A stretch of DNA of 64,000 nt from Chitinophaga pinensis DSM 2588 (GCF_000024005.1 NC_013132.1:1792001-1856000); one strand, 5' to 3'. Positions 43,420-53,409 are shown, counted from the first letter of the stretch. Program-made: numbers and translations. Notes: a model not told the origin generated them from the sequence alone.

Positions 43420-46400
43420 ATGAGAACTAATGGTACAAAAACAGCGGGCATATTGCTGTTGTTGTCACTGGCAGTGGGTATCACCGCCTCCGCACAGCAA
43501 TCGCCTGCACCAGGAAGCAGCGCTGTCCCCAACAGCATGGCAGAACAGGAAGGCCCCGTGAAAGGAACAGTGAAAGACAACAATGGCGTAGGCCTTATCG
43601 GCGTGACCATCCGTGTAAAAGGTACTTCGACAGGTACCACCTCGGGAGCGGATGGCACCTTTACTATCAACCTTCCCGCAGGAAAAGATACCCTCGTATT
43701 TTCTTATCTCGGTTATGTCAGCCAGGAAGTAAAGGCCGGCGCTGCACCGCTCAATATCATACTCAGGACTTCCGAAAGCCAGCTGGAACAGGTCGTAGTC
43801 GTAGGTTATGGTACCCAGCGTAAGAAAGACCTGACCGGGTCGATCGCTTCTGTCAAAGGGGAAGACCTGCTTACCCAACCCGTACAGACGCCCACACAGG
43901 CAGCCCAGGGCCGTATAGCCGGGGTGCAGGTAATCTCCTCCGGACAACCCAATTCCCAGCCCCAGATCAGGGTACGTGGTACCGGTTCCGTACTGGCAGG
44001 CGCCAACCCGCTTTATGTAGTAGATGGAGTACTTACGGACGATATCCGGAATATCGCTACCGCAGACATCCTCACCATGGACGTGCTGAAAGACGCTTCC
44101 GCCGCTATCTATGGGGTACGTGCTGCCAATGGTGTCATTATCATCACCACGCGCAAGGGAAAGGCAGGTACGCCACAGGTAAGATATGACGCTAACGTGG
44201 GCTTCAGGGAAGCTGCCAGCCTCGTAGAGATGGCCAGTCGCGACCAGTACATCTCTTACCTCACAGATGCAGCGCCTGGTAAAGATCCTGTTAATAACCC
44301 ATATGTATACAACGGTAGGACCAACTGGTACAATGAAGTGCTCCGGAAAGCTTTTCAGATGAACCATAATATCTCCGTATCCGGTGGGTCTGAAAAAAGC
44401 ACCTATTACCTGAGTGCGGGATATATCCAGGAAGATGGTATCATCCAGACCAACAATTTCAAGCGTTTCACCTTCAGGGCCAATAATGACGTCAATATCA
44501 CGGATCAGCTGAAGTTTACTTCCATGATCTCATATTCCCGTGCTATCTCCCGGGATGTGGAACTCGGAGATACTTACCGCAATATCTACAGGGCAGCGCC
44601 CATTGTTAAGGCGCTTGAAAATGGCCGTTATGGTAATACCTCCGGATGGGCCAACGTGGGTAACCCGCTCCTGGCTATCAACAAGAGAAATGATGGTCGC
44701 GGGGAAAGCCGTCTGCAGGGAAACGTAGCCCTGGAATATTCCCCGGTGTCTTCCCTGAAACTGCGTTCCGGTTTTAACGCCGATCTCAAATTCGGGAATG
44801 ACCGGATCTACGCCTACCGCTTCCTCAATGACGACGCCACCTTCCTGGTAGCCGGTGGTAACCAACAAAACCAGAACAGCCGCCTCACCCGCGAAGAATA
44901 CCGTTCACAGGGCTGGATCTGGGATAACACGATCACATTTGATAAAACATTCGATAAACACTCCCTCACATTACTGGCCGGTTCGGTAACGGAAGGTTTC
45001 TACAGTACCTCCCTCAAAGGGGTACGTATCAATGTGCCGGAAGCAGAAGACCTCTGGTACCTGGATCTGGGCGATCCCAATGTACAATCCACGATTGCTA
45101 ACGTCGGTGATAAATATGCCCGTCAGTCATTTGTAGGTCGCGTGAACTACGGATATGACGGCCGCTACCTGTTAAGTGCCTCCATTCGTGCTGACGGTAG
45201 TTCTAAATTCAGCGAACGCTGGGGCTATTTCCCGACCGTCGGACTGGGTTGGGTATTGTCAGAAGAAAGTTTCCTGAAAGACAAAGGCGTCTTTGACTTC
45301 CTGAAACTGCGTGGTAGCTGGGGTAAACTGGGTAATGACAACATTCCTACCAATGCCTATATCGCGGTGACCAGCGTTGATGCACCCTACGTCTTTGACG
45401 GTACGGTCAGTTTGGGGGGTGCCCTGAAAGAAGTGAAAGACCCTTTCCTGAAATGGGAAGCCACTACACAGTATGATGTCGGTTTTGAATTTGCCTTGCT
45501 GAAAAGCAGATTGAGTGGTGAGATCGATTATTACAATAAAAAAACCACAGATGCACTGGTGGTAGTGAATACCCCCGCCATTCTCGGTGACCAGGATAAT
45601 TCCTACATCACCAATGCAGCATCTTTCAAAAACCAGGGCTGGGAAATATCCCTGAACTGGAAAGATGATATCACCGATGACCTGAGTTATACTATTGGCG
45701 GTAATGTCACTTTCAATAAAAATGAACTGACAGGTCTTAACGGCGGACAGGCATTACAGGGTGGTAATGTCGGTCAACAGAGCTTTGTAACCCGTACAGA
45801 CAACGGACATCCTGTTGGTAGTTTCTATGTAAGAGATGCCATCGGCATTTTCCAGAACCAGGCTGAAATTGATAATTATAAAGGCCCTTCAGGGAATGCG
45901 ATCCAGCCAGGTGCTGCTCCCGGTGATCTTAAATACCGCGACGTAGACGGCGACGGTGATATTGATGATAATGACAAGATCTATGCAGGTTCTTTCCAGC
46001 CTAAATGCTTCTTTGGCTTTAACCTGGGACTGAATTACAAAGGGCTTGATCTCAGCGCCAATTTCTATGGCAACGCCGGTAACAAGATCTATAATGGTAA
46101 GAAGGCGTTCCGTTTTGATCCTGCGGATAATATAGAAGCTGATTATGCGAGCAAACGCTGGACAAGCACCAACGCTTCTACGACAGATCCGCGGCTGATC
46201 ACATCTGGTACGCCTGCCTCCACTTATTTCGTAGAATCAGGCACTTATGTGCGTCTCAATAACCTTATGCTCGGATACACCTTCTCATCCAAAACAATGA
46301 AGCTGATCGGTATCAACAGCTTCCGCATTTACGCTACTTCGCAGAACCTGTTTACGCTGAAGAAATTCAGTGGTTTCAGTCCGGAGTTGCCTGGTGGTAC

Positions 46401-46515
46401 GATTGATGACGCCAATGCGACCAACAACAAAAGCGGTATCCTGGATGCCGGTATAGAACTGAGTGCGTATCCAACTACCCGCACGTTTGCACTGGGTGTC
46501 AATGTCTCATTTTAA
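43420..46515 (+). CDS. SusC/RagA-family TonB-linked outer-membrane transporter
   Basis: A 1031-residue protein: signal peptide to about residue 26, a carboxypeptidase-regulatory-like domain at about 47-125 (GTVKDNNGVGLIGVTIRVKG...LPAGKDTLVFSYLGYVSQEV), the SusC plug with the hallmark QVVVVGYGTQRKKDLTGSIA, and a large barrel ending in YPTTRTFALGVNVSF. SusC proteins import oligosaccharides or peptides held by a SusD lid. It is followed 12 bases later by its SusD partner and preceded by a LuxR-type regulator. No glycosidase or peptidase lies in the pair, so the substrate is unknown. Confidence 0.96.
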   Translation: MRTNGTKTAGILLLLSLAVGITASAQQSPAPGSSAVPNSMAEQEGPVKGTVKDNNGVGLIGVTIRVKGTSTGTTSGADGTFTINLPAGKDTLVFSYLGYVSQEVKAGAAPLNIILRTSESQLEQVVVVGYGTQRKKDLTGSIASVKGEDLLTQPVQTPTQAAQGRIAGVQVISSGQPNSQPQIRVRGTGSVLAGANPLYVVDGVLTDDIRNIATADILTMDVLKDASAAIYGVRAANGVIIITTRKGKAGTPQVRYDANVGFREAASLVEMASRDQYISYLTDAAPGKDPVNNPYVYNGRTNWYNEVLRKAFQMNHNISVSGGSEKSTYYLSAGYIQEDGIIQTNNFKRFTFRANNDVNITDQLKFTSMISYSRAISRDVELGDTYRNIYRAAPIVKALENGRYGNTSGWANVGNPLLAINKRNDGRGESRLQGNVALEYSPVSSLKLRSGFNADLKFGNDRIYAYRFLNDDATFLVAGGNQQNQNSRLTREEYRSQGWIWDNTITFDKTFDKHSLTLLAGSVTEGFYSTSLKGVRINVPEAEDLWYLDLGDPNVQSTIANVGDKYARQSFVGRVNYGYDGRYLLSASIRADGSSKFSERWGYFPTVGLGWVLSEESFLKDKGVFDFLKLRGSWGKLGNDNIPTNAYIAVTSVDAPYVFDGTVSLGGALKEVKDPFLKWEATTQYDVGFEFALLKSRLSGEIDYYNKKTTDALVVVNTPAILGDQDNSYITNAASFKNQGWEISLNWKDDITDDLSYTIGGNVTFNKNELTGLNGGQALQGGNVGQQSFVTRTDNGHPVGSFYVRDAIGIFQNQAEIDNYKGPSGNAIQPGAAPGDLKYRDVDGDGDIDDNDKIYAGSFQPKCFFGFNLGLNYKGLDLSANFYGNAGNKIYNGKKAFRFDPADNIEADYASKRWTSTNASTTDPRLITSGTPASTYFVESGTYVRLNNLMLGYTFSSKTMKLIGINSFRIYATSQNLFTLKKFSGFSPELPGGTIDDANATNNKSGILDAGIELSAYPTTRTFALGVNVSF

Positions 46516-46527
46516 AACGGAACAGCC

Positions 46528-48048
46528 ATGAATCTTATACTGAATTATAAAAAAATAGGGTGCTGCCTGATCGTACTGATATTTACAGGCATCACTTCCT
46601 GCGATAATTACCTGGATGTAAAACCGCAGGGACAGATAGACCAGGAAGCTTCTGCATTGGATCCTGCCACTGCACAGAAACTGGTGATCGGTGTCTATAA
46701 CACCATGTGGGAAGGCAATATGCATGGTTTCTCTTATGTGGGGATGACCAACATTGCTTCTGATGATGCAGATAAGGGCAGTAACAGCGGGGATGATATG
46801 CCGAATTCCGGCGCCCTGGATAACCTGACAATGGATGCATCAGTCAATACGCTGAACAGTATCTGGAGTACCTTTTATCTGGGCGTAGCCCGTGCTAACC
46901 AGGCATTGTCTACACTGGAAGGCAGCACCCTGGATGAAACACTGAAAAATCAGCTGATAGGGGAAATGCGTTTCCTGCGCGCTTATTTCTACTTTGACCT
47001 GGTGCGTTTCTTTGGAGGTGTACCCAAGATAGACAGGGTGATCACGCCACAGGAATCGAATAGCGCTGCTTTTCAGACGAAAGCCAGCGTAGATGATATT
47101 TATGCGTTTATCATCAGTGACCTGGAATTTGCCCTGGCTAATGTAGCCGCAAAAGGACAGGCAAATACAGGTGTTGGCAGGGCCAATAAAGCAGCGGCAG
47201 CCGGTATGCTGGCGAAGGTGATGCTGTATCGTCAGAACTGGCAACGGGCTTTTAGTCTGAGTGATTCCATCGTTACACAGAAACTGGGTACTTATGGTTT
47301 ACTGGACGACTATTTTCAGATCTGGAGAGAAACCGGCGCTAATAGTATTGAGTCTATTTTCGAAGTACAGACTGGAGAAAACTCCGCCTGTGAAGCCGCA
47401 ATTGCCAACTATGCAGAATGTCAGGCGCCACGTGCAGGTGGTAAGTTCGGCTGGGCAGATCTGGGCTGGGGATTTGGTACGCCTTCTCAGAGTCTGTCAG
47501 ATGAATATGAAGATGGCGACCGCAGAGAAGCTGCGACCATCATCACTATTCAGCCGAACGGCACTTTCCTGTGGGATGGTTTCCGTATACCCGGCAGAGA
47601 CAGTGTGGAAAACGCCCGTTATAACTACAAATCTTATCACAGCCAGAGTGCAGAAGCGAACTGTGGAAACAGGGGCCGGTTGCCTAAAAATCTGCGTATA
47701 CTGCGTTATGCTGAAATATTGCTGATACATGCAGAAGCAGCGCTGGCATTAGGTAGTGGAGGAACCGCTGCAACTGATATCAGTGCCTTACATCCACGCG
47801 CTGGTTTGGGTCCGGTGACAAGCGTTACCCGGGAATACATCTGGCATGAAAGGAGAGTGGAGCTGGCCATGGAACATGACCGCTTTTTTGACCTGATCCG
47901 TCAGGATGCACTGGCGCCTGGCAGAGCAGCAGCTGCATTTACAGCCCATGGGAAGACCTTTAATCAGCGTAATAAGGTATTTCCTATTCCGCAGCGTCAG
48001 ATCGATCTTGGAGCCGGCAATCTGAAGCAGAATGATGGTTACAACTGA
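46528..48048 (+). CDS. SusD/RagB-family nutrient-binding lipoprotein
   Basis: A 506-residue lipoprotein with a lipobox at GITSC (the lipidated Cys is at about residue 26), followed by DNYLDVKPQGQ, which is the usual SusD opening, and the SusD helix motifs (LIGEMRFLRAYFYFDLVRFFGGVP; RILRYAEILLIHAEAAL; WHERRVELAMEHDRFFDLIRQ; KVFPIPQRQIDL). It partners the SusC gene just upstream. The start may be the ATG at 46528, which opens a charged n-region. The stop codon directly adjoins repeat element C. Confidence 0.95.
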   Translation: MNLILNYKKIGCCLIVLIFTGITSCDNYLDVKPQGQIDQEASALDPATAQKLVIGVYNTMWEGNMHGFSYVGMTNIASDDADKGSNSGDDMPNSGALDNLTMDASVNTLNSIWSTFYLGVARANQALSTLEGSTLDETLKNQLIGEMRFLRAYFYFDLVRFFGGVPKIDRVITPQESNSAAFQTKASVDDIYAFIISDLEFALANVAAKGQANTGVGRANKAAAAGMLAKVMLYRQNWQRAFSLSDSIVTQKLGTYGLLDDYFQIWRETGANSIESIFEVQTGENSACEAAIANYAECQAPRAGGKFGWADLGWGFGTPSQSLSDEYEDGDRREAATIITIQPNGTFLWDGFRIPGRDSVENARYNYKSYHSQSAEANCGNRGRLPKNLRILRYAEILLIHAEAALALGSGGTAATDISALHPRAGLGPVTSVTREYIWHERRVELAMEHDRFFDLIRQDALAPGRAAAAFTAHGKTFNQRNKVFPIPQRQIDLGAGNLKQNDGYN

Positions 48049-48211
48049 TTAGGAATTAGGAATTAACAATTAGGAATTAGGAATTGATTGGTAAATGTCT
48101 TTATTCGCACTTACAGGTAGTTTGTTATTCGAGGCTGATTGTAATGTAAGAAAAGCTATACTTATAAATATGGCTAACCAATTCCTAATTCCTAATTGTT
48201 AATTCTAAATT
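48049..48211. repeat. Paired inverted heptamer-repeat element C
   Basis: The left array (48049-48086) starts at the susD stop and the right array (48179-48211) ends at the stop of the siderophore-interacting protein gene, so the element fills the whole convergent gap. 48060-48086 and 48179-48205 form a perfect 27-bp inverted repeat that includes an odd unit (AACAATTAG on the left, CTAATTGTT on the right). The 92-base interior has no obvious terminator. Confidence 0.9.
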
Positions 48212-48871
48212 CTATTCCCAGAAGCCGGCAGGTTTGATCTGTGATGCGCCTGATTGCTTCAGCAGCTTGCGCGTCTGCACAACGAGCCTGACTTGTCCGG
48301 CCACATAAAACGTTGTATCCTGTAAAGGCAGTTCGTGTTTTGTCAGCCACTCAATAACGCCGCTAGTGTAGTTCAGCAGCGTCGTTACGGGCATTTGCAG
48401 TAGTTGTTCCGGTAAGGGCTGGTGATGACAGATCAGTGTGTGCAGCTGTTGCCCTGCGCCTTTCCTGGAATGTAGTGAGGTGAAATGACCTACCGCGCTT
48501 GCATCACCGATACACACCAGGTGTGTGGAAGCAGTGGGTTGATGAAATCCGCCGCCCGGACCTACATAGAGTGTGGTATCTCCAGGTTGTAATTGCCTGG
48601 CCCAGTTGCTGCCTGCACCTTCATGGCCGATGTCGATCAGCAATGTAGCCTGTTGTTTTGTTTCATTCCAGGCAGCTACCGTGTAGTCCCGGCAGTTAGA
48701 TTTATCTACTTCAAATTTCAGGTGCTGACAACTGCGCCATTTCAGGGCATCCGGCAGTTGTAAAGTGACTGCGAGCAGGTTGTTGGCAATATATTCTGTT
48801 GCAATAACGCTTGCAGTTTTTCCCATCCTGGCCATAAAAAAGGCCTGGGCTTTATCTTTCAGGTATGACAT
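48212..48871 (-). CDS. Siderophore-interacting protein-like flavin reductase
   Basis: A 219-residue protein of the siderophore-interacting/ferredoxin-reductase-like family: an FAD-binding beta barrel at about 15-110 (with CRDYTVAAW matching the RxYTxR flavin motif and GHEGAGSNWA) and a smaller NAD(P)-binding part (LVCIGDASAVGHF, TFYVAGQ). Such enzymes reduce ferric siderophores in the cytoplasm to release iron. The RxYT motif here reads RDYTVA and not RxYTxR, so some divergence is visible. It follows an AraC regulator by 39 bases on the same strand. A precise substrate cannot be named. Confidence 0.85.
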   Translation of the reverse strand: MSYLKDKAQAFFMARMGKTASVIATEYIANNLLAVTLQLPDALKWRSCQHLKFEVDKSNCRDYTVAAWNETKQQATLLIDIGHEGAGSNWARQLQPGDTTLYVGPGGGFHQPTASTHLVCIGDASAVGHFTSLHSRKGAGQQLHTLICHHQPLPEQLLQMPVTTLLNYTSGVIEWLTKHELPLQDTTFYVAGQVRLVVQTRKLLKQSGASQIKPAGFWE

Positions 48872-48910
48872 AATGCAAAAGTAGTCCGGTGTAAAGTGGT
48901 GCTGATTATA

Positions 48911-49768
48911 CTATTCCGGGTGAGATAGATACTTTTCCCGGACTTTATCTCTGAAGGCCGCAGGCGTATCACCCGTATGCTGTTTGAAGAAACGATTGAA
49001 GTAAGACACCTCGTTAAATTGCAGGTGCCAGGCTATTTCTTTGATACTTTCTTTTGCGTGCAGCAGTAGTCTTTTCGCTTCCAGTACACGCCTTTCATTG
49101 AGATGTGCGGAAACGGTCTGCCCTGTATGCAGTTTGACAACTTCATTCAGGTGATCTACGGATACATGCAGGGCAGCCGCATATTGTGCGGGTTTGGTCC
49201 ATTCCAGAAAGTGTGCGGACAACAGGCTACGATAGCGTTGCAACAAGGGAGGACCGGACTGCCTATAAGCGCTGGCATGACGATACAACAAGGTGATCAG
49301 CAGCGACAGATAATGTTGTAACATCGCCACATATTGTGGTGTCTGCTCTGTGTATTCCCGTTGCAGTTGTGTGATGATAAGACATGCCTGTGCAAAATCT
49401 GCGTCAGAGAGGTGTACAGGCCCGGATGGAAGTGTGGGAAGATTTACTTCCTGATGTAGTAGGAAATCGGCCGAAAATGCGACTATAAACCCCTTTCCTG
49501 TATAATCCCGCCGGGGTTCATGTACCTGACCAGGAACGATCAGCATCATTTCACCGGCTTTCACGGTTATGGGTTCGAAATCCAGCATATCAGTGGTTTG
49601 CCCTTCTGTGCAGAGTGCCAGCATGTAGTAGGAATGCCGGTGTATGCCCAAAAGATGTGCATGTCCTGCCGCAGTATGAGCGCTAAGCTCTCCAACGACA
49701 AAGGGAAGGCCTCCCGGAGCGAAATCTTCCAGCTGATAGGAAACAATAAAAGGAGCAGATGCGGGCAT
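48911..49768 (-). CDS. AraC family transcriptional regulator
   Basis: A 285-residue protein with an N-terminal cupin-like sensor domain (about residues 20-150; HRHSYYMLALCTEG, VKAGEMMLIVPGQVHEP) and a C-terminal double HTH of the AraC type (about 185-280; KPAQYAAALHVSVDHLNEVVK, IKEIAWHLQFNEVSYFNRFFKQHTGDTPAAFR). It is upstream of and co-directional with the siderophore-interacting protein gene and probably controls it. Confidence 0.93.
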   Translation of the reverse strand: MPASAPFIVSYQLEDFAPGGLPFVVGELSAHTAAGHAHLLGIHRHSYYMLALCTEGQTTDMLDFEPITVKAGEMMLIVPGQVHEPRRDYTGKGFIVAFSADFLLHQEVNLPTLPSGPVHLSDADFAQACLIITQLQREYTEQTPQYVAMLQHYLSLLITLLYRHASAYRQSGPPLLQRYRSLLSAHFLEWTKPAQYAAALHVSVDHLNEVVKLHTGQTVSAHLNERRVLEAKRLLLHAKESIKEIAWHLQFNEVSYFNRFFKQHTGDTPAAFRDKVREKYLSHPE

Positions 49769-49909
49769 AGTCAGGTGCTTTGCTAATAGGTAGACGAAGC
49801 AGCCGCTGATAAATTGTATGCCGGGGATAATAAAAAAAATATCTCCAACCCCTTGTTTATTAACTATATTATGAATAAATTTAGATTCCTATGCAAAAAC
49901 ACATAACCT

Positions 49910-50146
49910 ATGAAATGGATTGAAGAACTCAACGTTATTTACCAAAAGCTCGGCGCTATTGGTTTTGAAGAAGTGAAAAAAGAAATTTTAAGAGCCCAGA
50001 TGAGCGGGCACGGTGGAGAAACCTACTATCTTGTTCTGCAACAGCTCATTATGATCAAAAAAGATAAAGTACAGATCTACGAACTGATTAAAGGGGAAGT
50101 AGAAAGCATTATTCACTTTAGCAAACATATGATCCACCTGAACTAA
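49910..50146 (+). CDS. Small hypothetical protein (78 residues)
   Basis: A mostly helical small protein without signal peptide, membrane segment or family that I recognise. It begins MKWIEELNVIYQKLG and contains a hydrophilic GHGGETYY turn. The stop codon interleaves with the stop of the convergent sigma-like gene (50143-50146). It has coding-like composition, with normal codon use of its neighbours. Its own promoter must lie in the 141-base gap upstream, shared divergently with the AraC gene. Confidence 0.65.
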   Translation: MKWIEELNVIYQKLGAIGFEEVKKEILRAQMSGHGGETYYLVLQQLIMIKKDKVQIYELIKGEVESIIHFSKHMIHLN

Positions 50147-51117
50147 TAGTTCAATTCCTCCTTCAGTCTGGCTGCTTTCCAATGTACCGTGGAGTTTTCC
50201 GGTATCTTGAGCACCCATTCCAGGCATTGCTGTTTATCATTTTCACGGATATAACTTAATGCCATGTAGAAGGCGGCGTCATATCTATAGCTGGAGTTGC
50301 TGTTGTATACTTTTTTAAGATCAGCGCGGGCTTCTCCCAGTTTTCCCTCGTCTACAAGGCTGACTCCCCTGTAGTAACGGGCAGTTGTATGTAAGGAGTC
50401 CCTAACTATTACCTGATTCAAAAGACCGATCGCTTTATTGAAATGACCATGATTGAAGGCTGCTGCTGCCTGATGCATCAGTAGTGCGGTATCCTGTTCC
50501 GTAGACATATGATTGGCATGTACCATTTCCGTTCCTGAAAACTGACGGTAGATATCTTTATGCCATGGGCTGAGGAATAGAAGTCCTGCCAGACCTGCAC
50601 CTATTATAGCAGTGATGATCACGTAGATACTCACTTTGCTGTTAGGGCCTTCTTTGGTATGAAACCAGCGTTCCCGCTGATCGGCGATCATTTCTTCCAA
50701 TTCTTCCCGGGTGTTGTCCGCACCCTGCTTGGTATGTGGAGCAGCTAATGCTGCCTCTATGTATTTGATATGCTGTTCATCCAGGCCGGGAGCGGGCACT
50801 TCGGGATGAAATGACATTCCTTTTGTAGGCGCTTTCTGCATGAGGTCCTGTTTCCATTTCAGCTGACAGGCGTACATGAAAAAAGGCTCAAAACGATTTG
50901 TAAGGGTTAATTTATGAAGATGAGCATAATCGTAAAGGGCGATTAATACATCTTCGAATACATTGGCTGCTTCTTTGATGTTGCCACCCCAACCTGTCAC
51001 CATATGTTTTACCTTGCGGGCAAAACGCTTATAGATCGCGTCAACAATTGCAGGGGAGCTGTCTAGCAAACCGTCGATGTATTCATCGTCGTTATTTATA
51101 ATCCGGCTGGAAACCAT
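50143..51117 (-). CDS. Sigma-70 region-2-like / transmembrane / TPR fusion protein
   Basis: A 324-residue protein with three parts. Residues about 11-95 resemble the N-terminal half of Bacteroidota ECF-type sigma factors (DDEYIDGLLDSSPAIVDAIY, then EAANVFEDVLIALYDYA). There is no region 4 (promoter -35 binding HTH). Residues about 162-183 form one membrane helix. Residues about 210-324 look like two or three TPR units (LMHQAAAAFNHGHFNKAIGLL, ARYYRGVSLVDEGKLGEARADL). In related genomes these parts normally occur as separate adjacent genes, a sigma factor followed by a TPR membrane protein, so this may be a fusion. A membrane-bound regulatory role is inference. Confidence 0.7.
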   Translation of the reverse strand: MVSSRIINNDDEYIDGLLDSSPAIVDAIYKRFARKVKHMVTGWGGNIKEAANVFEDVLIALYDYAHLHKLTLTNRFEPFFMYACQLKWKQDLMQKAPTKGMSFHPEVPAPGLDEQHIKYIEAALAAPHTKQGADNTREELEEMIADQRERWFHTKEGPNSKVSIYVIITAIIGAGLAGLLFLSPWHKDIYRQFSGTEMVHANHMSTEQDTALLMHQAAAAFNHGHFNKAIGLLNQVIVRDSLHTTARYYRGVSLVDEGKLGEARADLKKVYNSNSSYRYDAAFYMALSYIRENDKQQCLEWVLKIPENSTVHWKAARLKEELNY

Positions 51118-51431
51118 AATTTGCTATGTCTGCTACTGATATTAAAAGTATTAAATCACTGGTCAATAGACAAAAATATTAATACAATGCCTGTGCCGAA
51201 AACCGCACTGGGACACACAAAGAGGGGGATTTATATTTGACTTTTCGTCGCATTGTTAAAATTGCAAATGTATAAGCGATTTTCCAATAGATAGAAGTAA
51301 TGGATTATGGAATTGACCCTGCTCATGTGTAAGTTATTAACATCCCTGATTCAAGTACTGCTAAAAATGACCATGCCTGTCCCCGGATTTTCCAGAATCA
51401 GGAACAGGCATGTATAAAATGGAAAAATTTA
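51118..51431. other. 314-base gap upstream of the sigma-like gene
   Basis: The right part holds the minus-strand terminator of the MarR gene (51363-51412); the left part must hold the promoter of the sigma-TPR gene. I see nothing else. Confidence 0.5.
51363..51412 (-). terminator. Terminator of the MarR gene
   Basis: CATGCCTGT (51372-51380) pairs with ACAGGCATG (51404-51412). Read on the minus strand, the stem is followed by GTCATTTTTAG. Confidence 0.7.
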
Positions 51432-51905
51432 TCAGCATTCGGGGTGTAAACTGAATACCAGTTTACGCAGGATCTGCTTCAATGCGTCAGCATCCTGCTC
51501 ACCGATGATCTCTGTATATTCAGCTTGTATCTCCTGGAAGCTTTCCGCCGCACAGATGATCAGTTTTTTGCCTTCATCTGTCAGAGAGATCACCGCTGCA
51601 CGGGCATCGCTGAGGTGTTTACTGGTGTGAATAAAGCCGCCTGCTTCCAGGTTCTTCACTACTTTACTCATGGCCTGTTTCGTAATACGGGCTTTTCTTG
51701 CCAGTTCGTTGTTGATGATCCCTTGTGGATCTATATTCACTATCAGCACAAGGTCGCCCAGTTTGAAATTTGTGTAACCTTTCTGCTGTAGCTTTTGCAT
51801 GATTCTACAATCCATGTCCTTTTTCAACAGACCTAACATTCTGATAAGACTCTGTTGACGTTGCGCCAGATGCTGCTCTAACTGCTCATCCAGTGAACTG
51901 TGCAT
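51432..51905 (-). CDS. MarR family transcriptional regulator
   Basis: A 157-residue winged-helix regulator with the MarR layout: an N-terminal dimerisation helix, the HTH (NNELARKARITKQAMSKVVKNLEAGGF) at about 75-102, the wing HTSKHLSDARAAVISLTDEGK with the usual D/R wing pattern, and C-terminal dimerisation helices. It ends in HPEC. It usually senses small molecules or oxidants. It is upstream of nothing on the same strand and is followed by its own terminator, so its target cannot be named; the divergent side is the uxuA gene end. Confidence 0.93.
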   Translation of the reverse strand: MHSSLDEQLEQHLAQRQQSLIRMLGLLKKDMDCRIMQKLQQKGYTNFKLGDLVLIVNIDPQGIINNELARKARITKQAMSKVVKNLEAGGFIHTSKHLSDARAAVISLTDEGKKLIICAAESFQEIQAEYTEIIGEQDADALKQILRKLVFSLHPEC

Positions 51906-52022
51906 ATGATTGTTTTTTGGAGCTACTTAATAAATTGATCAGCCTTCTTTTATCCAGCTGCTTACTTTTTCGTTTCTAATCCCAACCTTATAAAGCTGCC
52001 AGTAGGCTGCAGGTGTGGACTT

Positions 52023-53189
52023 TCATTTACCCGAAATCGACCGTGCGATACCCAGTTCTAAGCCCCGGAGTTCCGCCAGTCCGCGTAAGCGGCCAATGGC
52101 ACTGTAGCCGGGATTTGTTTTTTTGTGAAGATCATCCAGCATCTGGTGACCATGATCCGGCCGCATCGGGATAGAGATGTTCCGTTTGTGCATCACATTC
52201 AGAATAGCCCTTACCACTGCATACATATCCACATCGCCTTCCAGGTGATTGGCTTCATGGAAGTTGCCAATACTGTCGCGCTGTGTACTTCTCAGGTGTA
52301 TAAAATGAATATGCTCACCCAGACGCTCCACCATACCAGGAAGGTCATTATCAGGGCGTACGCCATAGGAACCCGTGCAGAAACAAAGTCCGTTGGAGGC
52401 ATAAGGTGCTGCTGCCAGCAATTCTCTTGCATCCTGCTCTGTACTTACGATCCTTGGCAGTCCCAGGATGGGGAATGGAGGATCGTCAGGATGGATCGCA
52501 AGTTTGATGCCTACTTCTTCTGCTACAGGTGCGATTTGTTGCAGGAAATAGAAAAGGTGCAGTTTCAGCTGTGTAGCGTCGATGCCTTTATACTTGTCGA
52601 GGGCTGCCTGGAAAAGTTCCAGTGAAAAGCTCTCTTCAGAACCTGGCAGACCTGCAATAATATTCTTTTGCAGTAATGCCTTTTCCGCATCGGTCATACT
52701 GTCGAAACGTTCCTTCGCCATTGAGATATCCGCAGGATCGTAGTCGTTTTCTGCACCCGGGCGTTGTAACATAAACAGGTCAAAAGCGAGGAATGCGGCT
52801 TTTTCAAAACGCAGCGCTTTAGATCCGTCAGCAACTGTATACGCGAGGTCTGTCCTTGTCCAGTCCAGCACCGGCATAAAGTTGTACGTCACTATATTGA
52901 TGCCGCACTGCGCGAGGTTGCGCAGGGATTGCTGGTAATGCTGTATATATTCTTTGAACCTTCCACTCTGGGTTTTGATGTCTTCGTGAACGGGTACACT
53001 TTCAACCACTGACCAGGTAAGGCCTGCAGCTTCGATCGTTTCCTTTCGCTCTTGTATCTCCTCAACTGTCCAGATCTCTCCGTTCGGAACATGATGTAAG
53101 GCTGTTACAATACCAGTCGCTCCAGCTTGTTTGATATCAGCCAGGCTAACCGGATCATGCGGTCCGAACCAACGCCATGTCTGTTCCAT
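52023..53189 (-). CDS. uxuA: Mannonate dehydratase
   Basis: A 388-residue UxuA, the family length. The N-terminus [21 protein letters not shown] and the segments [41 protein letters not shown] and MRPDHGHQM match the E. coli-type enzyme closely, including metal-binding His, Cys and Asp residues. It dehydrates D-mannonate to 2-keto-3-deoxygluconate in glucuronate degradation. I use the ATG at 53189 because it aligns with the family; an ATG at 53204 adds five residues. Other hexuronate genes are not in the window. Confidence 0.95.
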   Translation of the reverse strand: MEQTWRWFGPHDPVSLADIKQAGATGIVTALHHVPNGEIWTVEEIQERKETIEAAGLTWSVVESVPVHEDIKTQSGRFKEYIQHYQQSLRNLAQCGINIVTYNFMPVLDWTRTDLAYTVADGSKALRFEKAAFLAFDLFMLQRPGAENDYDPADISMAKERFDSMTDAEKALLQKNIIAGLPGSEESFSLELFQAALDKYKGIDATQLKLHLFYFLQQIAPVAEEVGIKLAIHPDDPPFPILGLPRIVSTEQDARELLAAAPYASNGLCFCTGSYGVRPDNDLPGMVERLGEHIHFIHLRSTQRDSIGNFHEANHLEGDVDMYAVVRAILNVMHKRNISIPMRPDHGHQMLDDLHKKTNPGYSAIGRLRGLAELRGLELGIARSISGK

Positions 53190-53409
53190 TCTTAGCATAC
53201 GCATATAAAGGTTTAAGCCCCAAAAATAGGACTTCCGGAAATTAATTAATGATTTAGTAATAAATGATTTCTTTCATGCTACAAGGTCAGTGTGGTGCTG
53301 TTGATCCTTTTTCAAGCTAAAATAAGCGTGTATTCCAATGGTTTATAAGCGCGCTGTCCTTGTAGAATTTTTGCAAACCTAAGAAAATCTAATGGGAACA
53401 ACCAACGCT

